A DNA stretch of 64,000 nt from Ketobacter alkanivorans (lineage in GTDB: Bacteria > Pseudomonadota > Gammaproteobacteria > Pseudomonadales > Ketobacteraceae): the NCBI RefSeq assembly GCF_002863865.1, contig NZ_CP022684.1, positions 860,931 to 924,930 on the forward strand, in the 5' to 3' direction. The notes beneath the pieces are model-generated. The model did not search any database, was not told the DNA's origin, and saw only the letters and a list, made by a program, of their open reading frames with translations. Of the stretch, positions 25,959 to 35,410 are shown in pieces (within the stretch, counting starts at the first letter, position 1; each line of letters opens with the position of its first letter). Made by a program: the position numbers and the translations under genes.

Positions 25959-26503
25959 AATACGCGGCTCTGCGCCTCCTGCCCCAAACTGATCAAATGC
26001 AGGCCAGTTGCCTGCCTCTCAAGACTAACCACCGAGCAATAGTCCGGCTGATAACAAACTAAGTTGGGCGCGCCACGCAACGCACCCACTACCGCGTTCA
26101 TCACCATAAAATGAGTGAATATTACGGTGTTGTCAGGCGCATCCCGTAACGACTTCAGGATGGAATGTCGCCAGTCGAGCAACACCGTACCAGCATCGCT
26201 CCAAGGGCTATTGGCACAGCCCTGTAGCCAAGCTAAACGGTTCTCCAGGCTAATGTTTACTGGCGTTGGAATTTCACGGAAAGCATCGTTCAGCTGCACA
26301 GCCAAACGCGTTGACTGGCCCAGCGGCAACGCCGTCTCTCGGGTGCGCAATAAGGGGCTGGATATAAGATGCTCAATCTTTCTGTGCGCAAAGAACGGCA
26401 GCAGTGACTGAGCTTGCGCTCTGCCCCGCTCGCTTAGACCCGGATCAGGATTGTGTTGCCAGGAGGCCGCTGCCTCGCCATGTCGTACCAAATAGATTGT
26501 CAT
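25955..26503 (-). CDS. Histidine phosphatase family protein (SixA-like)
   Basis: A 182-residue branch-1 histidine phosphatase. The phospho-histidine is His8 in YLVRHGEAAASW; Arg7 and the later SSPLLRTRETA supply the phosphate pocket. The second catalytic His is in VIFTHFMVMNAVVG. The closest short relatives are SixA (phosphohistidine phosphatase acting on phospho-relay proteins such as ArcB) and cofactor-dependent phosphoglycerate mutase-like phosphatases. With no membrane or export signal it is cytoplasmic. It lies 34 bases after fadL in the same direction and overlaps the DUF503 gene, so the three are probably one transcript. Confidence 0.85.
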   Translation of the reverse strand: MTIYLVRHGEAAASWQHNPDPGLSERGRAQAQSLLPFFAHRKIEHLISSPLLRTRETALPLGQSTRLAVQLNDAFREIPTPVNISLENRLAWLQGCANSPWSDAGTVLLDWRHSILKSLRDAPDNTVIFTHFMVMNAVVGALRGAPNLVCYQPDYCSVVSLERQATGLHLISLGQEAQSRVL

Positions 26504-26537
26504 GGTAGCAGCCTAGCGTATTTTCAGCCCGCCCGCA

Positions 26538-28163
26538 TCAGAACTGCCAGCTGTAACTGGCCTCGAACAAGTAGGCGGTTGCCTCGGTTTTGATGTCGAG
26601 GCCTGAATAGGGGTTATACAAAATATTGGTGTATGGATCCATACTGTTGGCGTTGGTGCTGCTGCCAGCAGGAATATCCGCTTCGGCACGCAGGTAACCG
26701 AAGGCAACGTCGAAATGCTTATCGGTTTGCCAGTCGTAACCAAAGCCAACCGTAAACAGGTTTGCATCACCTATTGGCAACAGCACGCCTTGTTTGTCGT
26801 CGGGAATGGATGACTTTCTTGGCTCCCAGCCCGCCCGCAGCGCAAGCCGATCGCTGTATTGATGTTCGATTCCAAAGGCCAGGTTCCACACGCTCTCATA
26901 GTGGCGCGGAATCGTCAGGGTATCTGACGTTGAATATTGCGGTGCCAAGGCTGCCGCTACAGCGGTAAATTCTTGCTTCTTGTCATACTCAATTTTCAAA
27001 CCCTCCCATACTGCCCAGTCTGTCCATTTGGCATCCACATTTATCTTCCATTTGGGCAACACACGAACGCTCACACCGGTAGCAAAATGCGCTGGTGTTT
27101 TAAGATCAATGCTGGCATCACCTTCTTGCTCAGCCAGGCCAGAAGGCAAACCTAGCAGGGAAGTCAGCGCAGGCACATCCCGCTTGATGGCCCCGAACAC
27201 ACCCTGCCATTCATCAGAATAGGTCATGCGATAACTGCCTTTCATTCTGTTGGTGGCCTCTGTGTGATAGACAAAGCCCCAGGTAAACCAAGGCGTTGGC
27301 TCCCACAAGGCACCAAAGACCGCGGTCACAGAGAGCGGCGTTTCAACATCAACTTCTAACGTCACTGATTGTTCAAAGGGGTTAATCGACTCACCGCAAA
27401 AGGTAAAAGCCCCCCCCAGGCAGCCCGATCCGGAACCGATCTGATCCAACGCTGTGTTGACAACGCCAAGCAGCAGGTGGGATACCCGAAGATCGGTATA
27501 AGCAGAAATACCTTGATAGGAAAAGTGAATCCCCGCCCCCACAGACCACTCGTCATTCAGTTTAAAACCAATACTGGGGGAGAAGTATGTGATACGGGTG
27601 AGGGCCATCTCCTTGCCCATAAACCGGCCTGGATCGTCGTCATCCCGGACATAACCCGCCGCCATGGGAGCAAAAGCGGCGGTGCCCAATGCGTAATCTT
27701 TACCTGCAGGGCGAAACGCCGCACCACCGGTAGGAACAATCATTACCGGCAACGGCCATTCCTGCCGTCCATCGACAAACGGCACCTTAATTACAATGTC
27801 ATCCGTTTCACTGACGCTGTTTTCAACTGAGTCTGTGGCCCCTACACCCCATGTGTCAATTTGCGCTTGAGCGTCAGGATGATAGCTGCCAAATTCAGCC
27901 TTAAAATTGAAATAGGCGGCGGTCAGTTTAAACAAGGCCTCCCGGCCTTGGATTCGAGCAAGGCCTGCGGGGTTGAAATGAATGGAGTCCACACCTGGAG
28001 GATCTGCAGTCACCGCATTGCCCAATGCTAGTGCCTTTGGATTGGCGATGGTTAAATTATCTACAAGCGCCGCAGAGCACAATGGTGAAACCACAAGCAA
28101 GGCAGACGCGCACACACGGTACAGCCAACCAAACGGTTGGCTGCCATCCTGACATTTGATCAT
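26538..28163 (-). CDS. FadL-family outer-membrane transport protein
   Basis: A 541-residue OmpP1/FadL-type barrel for long-chain fatty acids or other hydrophobic compounds. After the signal peptide (cleavage near CSAA) the hatch region reads NPKALALGNAVTADPPGVDSIHFNPAGLARIQG, with the family's NPAGLA motif. Long stretches of amphipathic strands follow. The chain ends in ASYSWQF with the aromatic residue needed for barrel insertion. It is longer than E. coli FadL (446), mainly through extracellular loops. It leads an apparent operon with a SixA-like phosphatase and DUF503. A 6-5-6 palindrome lies 57 bases upstream. It fits the lipid-using character of the region. Confidence 0.92.
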   Translation of the reverse strand: MIKCQDGSQPFGWLYRVCASALLVVSPLCSAALVDNLTIANPKALALGNAVTADPPGVDSIHFNPAGLARIQGREALFKLTAAYFNFKAEFGSYHPDAQAQIDTWGVGATDSVENSVSETDDIVIKVPFVDGRQEWPLPVMIVPTGGAAFRPAGKDYALGTAAFAPMAAGYVRDDDDPGRFMGKEMALTRITYFSPSIGFKLNDEWSVGAGIHFSYQGISAYTDLRVSHLLLGVVNTALDQIGSGSGCLGGAFTFCGESINPFEQSVTLEVDVETPLSVTAVFGALWEPTPWFTWGFVYHTEATNRMKGSYRMTYSDEWQGVFGAIKRDVPALTSLLGLPSGLAEQEGDASIDLKTPAHFATGVSVRVLPKWKINVDAKWTDWAVWEGLKIEYDKKQEFTAVAAALAPQYSTSDTLTIPRHYESVWNLAFGIEHQYSDRLALRAGWEPRKSSIPDDKQGVLLPIGDANLFTVGFGYDWQTDKHFDVAFGYLRAEADIPAGSSTNANSMDPYTNILYNPYSGLDIKTEATAYLFEASYSWQF

Positions 28164-28219
28164 GAAATCCCTCTACTAACTAAAAGGCCCATATACGGGC
28201 AAATAACTATTTGTTTTTA

Positions 28220-28236
28220 TTAGAAATCCGTTCTAA
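28220..28236. promoter_or_regulatory. Palindrome upstream of fadL-like gene
   Basis: TTAGAAATCCGTTCTAA is a perfect 6-5-6 inverted repeat. On the minus strand it lies between TTGGTG and TAATAA, a weak -35/-10 pair with 16-base spacing, about 57 bases before the ATG. A TetR-type lipid-responsive repressor would be a reasonable reader; that is inference. Confidence 0.35.
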
Positions 28237-28579
28237 CTCACCAATAAACATGCTGCTGATTTATGCTGTTTGCTTGATGTTAGCGGCAGCAACAGTGAGA
28301 CATTTTTTTCATTATGTCTAGTCTATCCAGTCCGATGGGTTTTTCAAGCGCTTTTTTGTATGCTATCAACACAACGAAGTTTTCTTTGAGTTTCAATTAA
28401 TTAGATACGAGTCACAGTTGACATGGGGCATGGATGGCGGATTGAGTTACACTTACTGTACCGTCGACCATTACGTGCTTGATCTGTGTCCAGTGTACGT
28501 AATAAGGTGAGATCTGCACTACGCAAATCGATTTTGTTTACTTTGCAGCCAGCACACACTGGCTTTTATTGGTAATGTC
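28237..28579. other. Intergenic region between fadL and prc
   Basis: Divergent gap without a supported gene. It is AT-rich near 28300-28410. TTGACA occurs at 28418-28423 but the hexamer 17 bases downstream is ATTGAG, so I do not call a prc promoter. Confidence 0.5.
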
Positions 28580-30697
28580 ATGACTCTAATAACAAAGCCC
28601 GTCCTCCAGTCCGTATCCGCATTCATTCTAGCGGCCACTTTTATTGGCACTTCTTGGGCTAATATTCCACCGACACCGGATAGCCTCAAGCCAACCCGGG
28701 CGCAGGCGATCACCTCTGTGCGAATTCTGGACGGCGTAAATCGTTACCATATGCGCAAACACGAGCTGGATGACGCGCTCTCCAGCGAGTTTTTTGACGA
28801 CTACATTAAATCGCTGGACAGCGGTAAGGCTTACTTTCTGGCATCTGACATCGCAGAATTTGAACGTTATCGCCTGCAACTGGATGACGCCTTACAACGA
28901 TCTAACCTGCAACCCGCGTTCGAAATATTTAATCGTTACCAGACCAGAATCACCGAACGACTGGAGTATTCCATCTCCCTCATTTCAAAAGGCATCGATT
29001 CGTTCAATTTTGACAAGGATGAAACGCTGGAACGTGACCCAAAGAAAAGCGACTGGGCCAAAAGCACCAAAGAGCTGAATGACCTGTCACGCCGCCGCCT
29101 GAAAGACACGATCATCACCATGCGCCTGATGGGCAAGTCGGATAAAGACATTCATGACACGCTGGATCGCCGTTATCATAATCAGTTGAACCGGGTTAAA
29201 CAGGCCAATAGCGAAGACGCTTTCGAAATTTATATGAACGCCTTCACCCAGATCTACGATCCCCACACGCAGTACTTTTCCCCCAAGGTGTCTGAGAACT
29301 TTGACATTAACATGAGCCTGCAACTGGAAGGCATTGGCGCTGTACTGCAAAGCGATGACCAATACACGAAAGTCGTCAGTCTGGTTACCGGCGGCCCCGC
29401 GGAAAAAGCCCAGCAATTGAAAGAAGCAGATCGAATTATCGGTGTAGGACAAAGCCGCGATGAAATCGTGGATGTTGTGGGCTGGCGCCTGGATGAAGTG
29501 GTTCAACGAATCCGCGGCAAAAAAGACAGTACTGTCTATTTGGAGATTATTCCAGCCGATGCCAAGAGCGATTCTGATACTAAAGTCATCAGCATAAAGC
29601 GGGATACCGTGAACCTTGAAGACCGCGCTGCCCAATCGGAGATCATGGAAATCGATTCCGCCAGTGGCAAGAAAAAGATCGGCATTATCAGCGTACCCAC
29701 TTTTTACGCCAATCTGGAATGCCTCAAGAACGCCGGTAGCCAATGTCGCTCAACTACATTTGATGTAGCTCACTTGATAGAAGATCTCAAAAAACAAAAT
29801 ATCGATGGCTTGGTTATTGATCTGCGTAACAATGGCGGCGGCTCATTAACCGAGGTGAACCAAATGCTCGGTTTGTTCATCAAAACAGGCCCCACCGTGC
29901 AAATCAAATCTTTTAACGGCAGCATCGAAGTGCTGGAAGATCATGACCCAGATGTGCTGTACGACGGCCCGATGGCCGTGATGGTGAATCGCTTAAGTGC
30001 ATCAGCATCAGAAATTTTTGCCGGTGCGATTCAGGATTATCAACGTGGCATCATTGTGGGCGATCGCACCTTCGGCAAGGGGACGGTACAATCGTTACAA
30101 CCACTGAACTACGGCTCCCGCGGTGACCGTTTAAAAGTGACCATGGCAAAATTCTATCGTGTGTCCGGGGTCAGCAATCAACACGCAGGCATTGTTCCTG
30201 ATATCGAATTCCCCAGCCTGATTGATCATGATGAAATCGGCGAAAGCTCACTCCCTAACGCTCTGCCTTCTGACCAGATACGCCCGGCGCGCTACCATCG
30301 CGACCCTTTGTTGGAAACAAGCCTGACCTACTTACGCACAGCCCATGATGAGCGAGTAAACCACAACCCTGAATTTCAGTATGTTCTCGATCAGATGGCC
30401 AGCATTGCCTCCGCTCGAGCCCAAACCAATGTGAGCCTTAACTGGGCGGCCCGCAAAAAAGAGAAGCAGGATCTGGAAGCCCGCAGGCTTGCGATTGAGA
30501 ACAAACGCCGTACGGCCAAAGGCGAACAGCCTTATAAAACGTTCGAAGAGCTGAAAACCAGCACTGAAGACAACGAAAGCAGCTCAGAGGCAAGCCACCG
30601 AGGCATTGAAATCGACTATGAACTAAAAGAAACTGGCTTGATATTGTCAGACTTTATCGCACTGCAATCACCACAAACCAGAATGGCGCAACATTAA
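28580..30697 (+). CDS. prc: Tail-specific periplasmic protease Prc
   Basis: A 705-residue C-terminal processing protease (E. coli Prc 682). It has a signal peptide (cleavage near SWAN) and an N-terminal helical domain with FFDDYIKSLDSGKAYFLASDI and YDPHTQYFSPK, typical of Prc. A PDZ domain (about 250-340) has LEGIGAVLQSDD. The S41 catalytic part has the Ser in NRLSASASEIFAGA (Ser475/Ser477) and the Lys in DRTFGKGTVQ. The DUF3340-type C-terminal domain includes NLNP-like and KKEKQDLEARRL. Prc trims FtsI and degrades MepS and misfolded periplasmic proteins with non-polar C-termini. It shares one base (TAATG) with the HIT gene downstream. Confidence 0.95.
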   Translation: MTLITKPVLQSVSAFILAATFIGTSWANIPPTPDSLKPTRAQAITSVRILDGVNRYHMRKHELDDALSSEFFDDYIKSLDSGKAYFLASDIAEFERYRLQLDDALQRSNLQPAFEIFNRYQTRITERLEYSISLISKGIDSFNFDKDETLERDPKKSDWAKSTKELNDLSRRRLKDTIITMRLMGKSDKDIHDTLDRRYHNQLNRVKQANSEDAFEIYMNAFTQIYDPHTQYFSPKVSENFDINMSLQLEGIGAVLQSDDQYTKVVSLVTGGPAEKAQQLKEADRIIGVGQSRDEIVDVVGWRLDEVVQRIRGKKDSTVYLEIIPADAKSDSDTKVISIKRDTVNLEDRAAQSEIMEIDSASGKKKIGIISVPTFYANLECLKNAGSQCRSTTFDVAHLIEDLKKQNIDGLVIDLRNNGGGSLTEVNQMLGLFIKTGPTVQIKSFNGSIEVLEDHDPDVLYDGPMAVMVNRLSASASEIFAGAIQDYQRGIIVGDRTFGKGTVQSLQPLNYGSRGDRLKVTMAKFYRVSGVSNQHAGIVPDIEFPSLIDHDEIGESSLPNALPSDQIRPARYHRDPLLETSLTYLRTAHDERVNHNPEFQYVLDQMASIASARAQTNVSLNWAARKKEKQDLEARRLAIENKRRTAKGEQPYKTFEELKTSTEDNESSSEASHRGIEIDYELKETGLILSDFIALQSPQTRMAQH

Positions 30698-31107
30698 TGG
30701 CATTTGAGTTACACCCACAACTTGCAGCAGATACGTTTCTGGTCCGCGATGAGGAGGACCTCCTGTTGCTGATGATGAATGATCAGCAATACCCTTGGTT
30801 TATTGTTGTGCCCAAACAGAACAATGTAAGCGAATGGCATCATCTGACTGAAGAGATGCAAGTTCGCTTGCATCTTTACTGTGTAGAACTGGGCAAAGCT
30901 GTTGCCTCCACATTCGGCAGCAGCAAAATCAACACGGCGGCATTAGGCAACATGGTCAGCCAACTGCACGTACACGTGATAGGCCGTAATCAGCAGGATC
31001 CGTGCTGGCCTAAACCTGTCTGGGGCCAGCTGGCTGCCATTCCCATGGATGAATCAGAAGTCAAGGAACGCTCCGATAAAATGAATCGCTATTTTTCAAG
31101 CATCTGA
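30697..31107 (+). CDS. HIT-domain protein
   Basis: A 136-residue histidine-triad family protein, probably a nucleotide hydrolase or transferase. The signature is [25 protein letters not shown], where the HxHxH triad is represented by LHVHVIG, as in the proteobacterial HIT group that carries the WPxPVWG block. The N-terminus has [18 protein letters not shown], which lines the nucleotide pocket in relatives. The start overlaps the prc stop (TAATG), so it is translated from the prc message. No link between its substrate and Prc is known. Confidence 0.9.
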   Translation: MAFELHPQLAADTFLVRDEEDLLLLMMNDQQYPWFIVVPKQNNVSEWHHLTEEMQVRLHLYCVELGKAVASTFGSSKINTAALGNMVSQLHVHVIGRNQQDPCWPKPVWGQLAAIPMDESEVKERSDKMNRYFSSI

Positions 31108-31148
31108 AACCGTTTGCATCAGTCACTCCAATTCCAGTAAAGGCTTAC

Positions 31149-33587
31149 ATGCATACATCGGGTTTCATAATCACAGTACGACAACTGCTGCTTTGCGCAG
31201 GCATGTTTCTTTGCACGTCTTTAGCGTTTGCCGCTCCGGTCGCATCCGTCATAATCGACGAGCAGCAAAGTGTATTCAACCTCTCCAGTCACCTCGAAAT
31301 CCTGGAAGATCCTGAAGGCAATGCACGGGTCAGTGATTTTATAAACAAACACCAGGATTACGACTGGGTTCATACTGATTCGATTATTCCAAATTTTGGC
31401 TATAACCTATCGGCGTTCTGGTTTCACACCACCTTGATAAATGGCCACAGCCAGAGGGCCGAGTGGCTGCTGAATGTTGACTACCCCCTCATAGATTATC
31501 TAGACATTTACATTGTTCGTAACAACGAAATCATTCAGGCACACCACGTTGGTGACCGACTCCCACACGAGCATCGCCCGATAGATCACCGCAACTTTCT
31601 GTTCCCATTGAGCCTTCCAGCCACGGAACCCACCGAAATCTACATCAGGATTGAAACCGAAGGCTCGGTAAAAATGCCGCTTTTCTTGTGGGAGGAAGCG
31701 GAGTTTATCAAAGCAGATCAGAGCTTCATGCTTGGCCAGGGTGTATTCATTGGCGGCATGTTCATCATGTTCTTTTATAATTTATTTTTATTCTTTGTAG
31801 TACGCAACACCTCATACTTGTATTACGTCATGTATCTGCTTTGTCAGATGTTTGCCTTTTCGGCTTGGCGCGGTTTTGCTTATCAGTATCTTTGGCCCAC
31901 CTGGCCCACCTGGAATCAGATTTCGATAATATTCTTTCTCGGTGGCATGGTCACATTCTCTCAGCTCTTCTCCATATTTTTTCTCAATATACGCAAATAC
32001 GTTCCCAAACTGTTTCTACCCATGTGTGCCTGCGCACTGCTAGGCGCAAGCCTGATGATTCTCAGCTTCGTTGGAGGCTATAGCTCACTGCTCCAGACCA
32101 TAATGTATACGCTCATCGGGTCAGTCATGCTAAACCTGGCTGCTGGGATCATGGCGTGGGTGAACGGCGTTCATGTGGCGCGTTACTACACCCTGGCCTG
32201 GCTCACGGTCGCAAGTGGCTTTACTCTGTTCGCGCTCAACTATACCGGCCTTATACCCAGTAACTTCCTGACAGAAAACGCTGCGCAAATTGGTGCCTCG
32301 ATCGAAGTAGCACTACTCTCAATGGCATTTGGCAGCTTTTTCACCGAAGAGCGAAGAGCAAAGTCCAAAGCCCAGACCCAGCTGCTGGAAAAAATGCGTG
32401 AAGCCTACAAAGCTCAAGCAGCCAGCACAGCCAAAAGTGAATTTCTTGCCAAGATGAGCCATGAAATCCGAACACCCATGAACGGTGTTATCGGCATCGC
32501 CGAGTTACTTCGAGAGACCACGCTGAACAAAGAACAGAAGCGATATGTGGACACAATCTACAACTCAGGCAACGCACTGCTGCATCTGATTAATGACATT
32601 CTTGACCTCTCTAAAATCGAGGCCAAGCGCATGGATCTGGAACGGGCCCCCTTCAATCCTCACGACCTGATCGACGAGTGCTTAGCTGTATTCCAAAGCA
32701 AAGAATTGTCCAGCAATCTAAGTTTCTATACTCGTGTCGCCAAAGATATCCCCCCGATCCTGATTGGCGACCCTACCCGACTGCGTCAGGTATTACTGAA
32801 TTTAATGAGTAACGCTGTCAAATTTACCAAGCACGGCAGCATTGGAATCATTGCCACCATCGAAGAGCACAGCAACAACCGAATCGTCATCGGTTTTCAA
32901 GTGAAAGACACCGGAATCGGCATCCCAAGAGACATACAGAAAAATCTATTCACCCCATTCACCCAAGCAGACAGTTCTACCACTCGCCGCTATGGCGGCA
33001 CCGGGCTGGGCCTTTCAATATGCAAGGAGCTGGTTCATATCATGAACGGTGACATAGGAGTGGAAAGTGAAGCATCCAAAGGATCTACATTCTGGTTCAC
33101 CTGTCGCTTCGAAGTAGGAAAAAACACGGATCTGCCGGTGGAAATGCGCAAGAACAAAACGACCGAGCCAGAGCAAAATGAGCAGCTGGCCATAAAGCTA
33201 CTGGTTGCTGAAGACAACGAAGTGAATCGGGTGGTTGTGAAGGGACTTATTACCAAACTGGGATCAACCGCTGAATTTGCAACGAACGGCAAAGAGGCGT
33301 TTGACTTCTATTCTGAAAATCACACCGAAATCGATGTTGTGTTAATGGACTGTGAAATGCCGGAGATGGATGGCTATGCCGCTACCCGTCACATTCGGGA
33401 GTTTGAACTTAGAAACAGGCTACCGCGAAAACCGATCATTGCAGTGACAGCTCATGCTGTAGGAGAGTCACGGGAACTTTGTCTGCAAGCGGGCATGGAT
33501 GAATACATCACCAAACCCATCCGTTTGGATGCACTGCGAAATAAAATCAAAGAGACCATGCTCGAGAACAGCAACCTGGCATCCTAA
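31149..33587 (+). CDS. 7TMR-DISM hybrid sensor histidine kinase
   Basis: An 812-residue inner-membrane hybrid kinase. The signal sequence ends at about residue 28. Residues 40-180 are a periplasmic 7TMR-DISMED2 carbohydrate-binding-like domain. Seven membrane helices (about 195-395) form the 7TMR-DISM module. A short coiled coil leads to HisKA with phospho-accepting His438 in [15 protein letters not shown]. The HATPase domain has NAVKFT, DTGIGIP and GGTGLGL. The C-terminal receiver carries Asp734 in [12 protein letters not shown]. There is no Hpt domain, so the phosphate must pass to a separate Hpt protein or serve feedback. It stands alone, 41 bases after the HIT gene. The ligand and output are unknown. 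Confidence 0.92.
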   Translation: MHTSGFIITVRQLLLCAGMFLCTSLAFAAPVASVIIDEQQSVFNLSSHLEILEDPEGNARVSDFINKHQDYDWVHTDSIIPNFGYNLSAFWFHTTLINGHSQRAEWLLNVDYPLIDYLDIYIVRNNEIIQAHHVGDRLPHEHRPIDHRNFLFPLSLPATEPTEIYIRIETEGSVKMPLFLWEEAEFIKADQSFMLGQGVFIGGMFIMFFYNLFLFFVVRNTSYLYYVMYLLCQMFAFSAWRGFAYQYLWPTWPTWNQISIIFFLGGMVTFSQLFSIFFLNIRKYVPKLFLPMCACALLGASLMILSFVGGYSSLLQTIMYTLIGSVMLNLAAGIMAWVNGVHVARYYTLAWLTVASGFTLFALNYTGLIPSNFLTENAAQIGASIEVALLSMAFGSFFTEERRAKSKAQTQLLEKMREAYKAQAASTAKSEFLAKMSHEIRTPMNGVIGIAELLRETTLNKEQKRYVDTIYNSGNALLHLINDILDLSKIEAKRMDLERAPFNPHDLIDECLAVFQSKELSSNLSFYTRVAKDIPPILIGDPTRLRQVLLNLMSNAVKFTKHGSIGIIATIEEHSNNRIVIGFQVKDTGIGIPRDIQKNLFTPFTQADSSTTRRYGGTGLGLSICKELVHIMNGDIGVESEASKGSTFWFTCRFEVGKNTDLPVEMRKNKTTEPEQNEQLAIKLLVAEDNEVNRVVVKGLITKLGSTAEFATNGKEAFDFYSENHTEIDVVLMDCEMPEMDGYAATRHIREFELRNRLPRKPIIAVTAHAVGESRELCLQAGMDEYITKPIRLDALRNKIKETMLENSNLAS

Positions 33588-33605
33588 CGGTGTTGACAGT
33601 GCTCC

Positions 33606-33923
33606 TTATGAAAACTCCTCATCAAAGCAACGCAACAACCCCAGTACCGGATCCGAGTATATGTCCAGCTCTTTAAAATACTCTTCTGCCATAGGGGCCA
33701 CTTCACACGTTGGCGGCAGCGGGTGCTGGCCCTCAAGTATGGCTCGAAAACGCGCTACGAACACCCACTGCAACCACTGTGAAAAGTTCATGGTGTCATA
33801 GAAAAACGGCAATTGGCTTTCAAACGCAGACGTTGGCGGTGACTGAGCCTCCCACAGATCAATCTCACGCATTTCCGTTTCAATATTTGCCAGCAATGCC
33901 AACAACAGATCTCTATCCGGCAT
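33606..33923 (-). CDS. YqcC (DUF446) family protein
   Basis: A 105-residue protein of the YqcC/DUF446 family. Its core is clear: FESQLPFFYDTMNFSQWLQWVFVARF, then LEGQHPLPPTCEVAPMAEEYF, closely matching E. coli YqcC in motif order. In E. coli the gene is beside truC; its role is not established. I chose the ATG at 33923, which has AAGG 7 bases upstream; the frame continues to 33965 without support. The gene converges on the kinase gene and is divergent from tolC, with a 14-bp palindrome in the gap. Confidence 0.85.
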   Translation of the reverse strand: MPDRDLLLALLANIETEMREIDLWEAQSPPTSAFESQLPFFYDTMNFSQWLQWVFVARFRAILEGQHPLPPTCEVAPMAEEYFKELDIYSDPVLGLLRCFDEEFS

Positions 33924-33932
33924 AAATAACCC

Positions 33933-33946
33933 TTCACTCGAGTGAA
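33933..33946. promoter_or_regulatory. Perfect 14-bp palindrome between yqcC and tolC
   Basis: TTCACTCGAGTGAA is fully self-complementary. It lies 10 bases before the yqcC ATG and 63 bases before the tolC ATG, in an 86-base divergent gap. A repressor of the MarR or TetR kind is a possible reader. Function is inferred from position and symmetry. Confidence 0.35.
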
Positions 33947-34009
33947 CCAGTGGACAATAATACACTCACATTAAGATTATCCCAAAATAGCCATACAACG
34001 GGGCCTTGC

Positions 34010-35338
34010 ATGAAGATCAGTCAAATCAAGATAATGATAGCATCAGCAATATGTCTGACCGCCGCATCACTAAGCCAGGCGGAAACGCTTACGCTAAAGC
34101 AGACCTATGAACTTGCCCTGTTAAATGACCCTCAGTGGGCCGCAGCGAAAAACACCTACTCCGCCAATCAACAGGTTATTGATCAGAATCGGTCAGGCTT
34201 ATTACCACAAATCGGGCTAAGTGGGTCGGTTAGCCACAGCGATGTGGAATACGATGACGTAGGTGAGGATAGTTATGACGGCCATGGTTATGCAGCCAGC
34301 CTGCGCCAACCTTTATTCAGACTGGATAACTGGCACACTTATCAATTAGGTAAGGCACTAGACAGCCAATACAGCGCTGAATTTCAGAGCACCAGTGAGG
34401 ATTTCATCCTACGGGTGCTTACGCGTTATTTGGAGGTTCTGAGAGCCAACGCTAACCTCACCTATCGCAAGGCCGAGCAAGAAGCTATCGCTCGGCAGCT
34501 GGAACAAAGCAAACAGCGATTTGAAGTGGGCCTGGTGGCCGTTACCGACGTTCATGAAGCGCAAGCCGCCTATGATACTGCTGTCAGCGCGCGTATAAGT
34601 GCAGAGAGTGAGCAATTCGTGGCGCTACGGCTTCTGGACACCATTACCGGCACCAACGTCGACAACGTTGTAGATCTCAGTGAAGATCTGCCCATTCTGC
34701 CGCCGGAGCCCATCGATCTAAACCAGTGGATCGAAACCTCAATGGCAAACAACGCAAAACTGAAAGCTGCAATTTACTCCGCAGAAGCCGCTCAGCAGAA
34801 CTACAAAAGCAAGCGAGGCAAACATGCGCCTACTATCGACTTGGTAGGTACTCATGCGTATAACAGCACTGACGCCATGACATCACTTGGATCGGCTACC
34901 CCAGACTCTACCAGCAATGTGATTGCGATCGAGATCGAAGTGCCGCTTTATACCGGAGGCGCTGTCAGTGCGAACCGCAGACAAACTCAGTTTCAATATC
35001 TGGCTGCTAAAGACCTGGAACATCAGGCTCGACGCGAAACCATTCAGGATGCCACCAACTTCTATCAGCTTACTATTGCTAACGTAGCTCAGGTTAACGC
35101 TCGCAAGCAAAGCACGATCTCGGCCAAAGTCGCTTTAGATGCCACCCAGGCAGGTTATGAAGCAGGTACACGAACCATCGTTGATGTTCTGAGCGTACAA
35201 CGCAACCTGTTTCAGAACGAGCGGGACTACACTAACGCGCGCTTTGACTACGTGCTTAACTCGCTGCGGTTAAAGCGGGTTGCCGGTATGCTGAACGGCG
35301 ATGAGTTGCTGGCATTGGAGCAATGGATGAAGCAGTAA
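34010..35338 (+). CDS. tolC: TolC-family outer-membrane efflux channel
   Basis: A 442-residue TolC protein, the outer-membrane exit duct for type I secretion and tripartite efflux pumps. The start ATG at 34010 gives a signal peptide (cleavage near SQAE). The mature protein begins with the usual LTLKQTYELALLNDPQW, and contains the duplicated helical-barrel repeats, with QRFEVGLVAVTDVHEAQAAYD in the first half and GYEAGTRTIVDVLSVQRNLFQNERDY in the second. This GT-T-DVL pattern is typical of TolC itself rather than the CusC/OprM branch (no lipobox Cys). No pump genes are adjacent. A bidirectional terminator follows. Confidence 0.92.
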   Translation: MKISQIKIMIASAICLTAASLSQAETLTLKQTYELALLNDPQWAAAKNTYSANQQVIDQNRSGLLPQIGLSGSVSHSDVEYDDVGEDSYDGHGYAASLRQPLFRLDNWHTYQLGKALDSQYSAEFQSTSEDFILRVLTRYLEVLRANANLTYRKAEQEAIARQLEQSKQRFEVGLVAVTDVHEAQAAYDTAVSARISAESEQFVALRLLDTITGTNVDNVVDLSEDLPILPPEPIDLNQWIETSMANNAKLKAAIYSAEAAQQNYKSKRGKHAPTIDLVGTHAYNSTDAMTSLGSATPDSTSNVIAIEIEVPLYTGGAVSANRRQTQFQYLAAKDLEHQARRETIQDATNFYQLTIANVAQVNARKQSTISAKVALDATQAGYEAGTRTIVDVLSVQRNLFQNERDYTNARFDYVLNSLRLKRVAGMLNGDELLALEQWMKQ

Positions 35339-35364
35339 ACAACATTCAGACAGACACCTAACGT

Positions 35365-35393
35365 AAAAAAGGGCTCAATCTGAGCCCTTTTTT
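35365..35393. terminator. Bidirectional terminator between tolC and SDR
   Basis: A6-GGGCTCA, ATC loop, TGAGCCC-T6. It lies between the convergent tolC and SDR genes and can serve both. Confidence 0.88.
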
Positions 35394-35410
35394 ATTAGTA
35401 TATTCTGACA

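Noticed and set aside
28418..28446. TTGACA as a prc -35
   Set aside because: The -10 position reads ATTGAG, too far from consensus to call a promoter.
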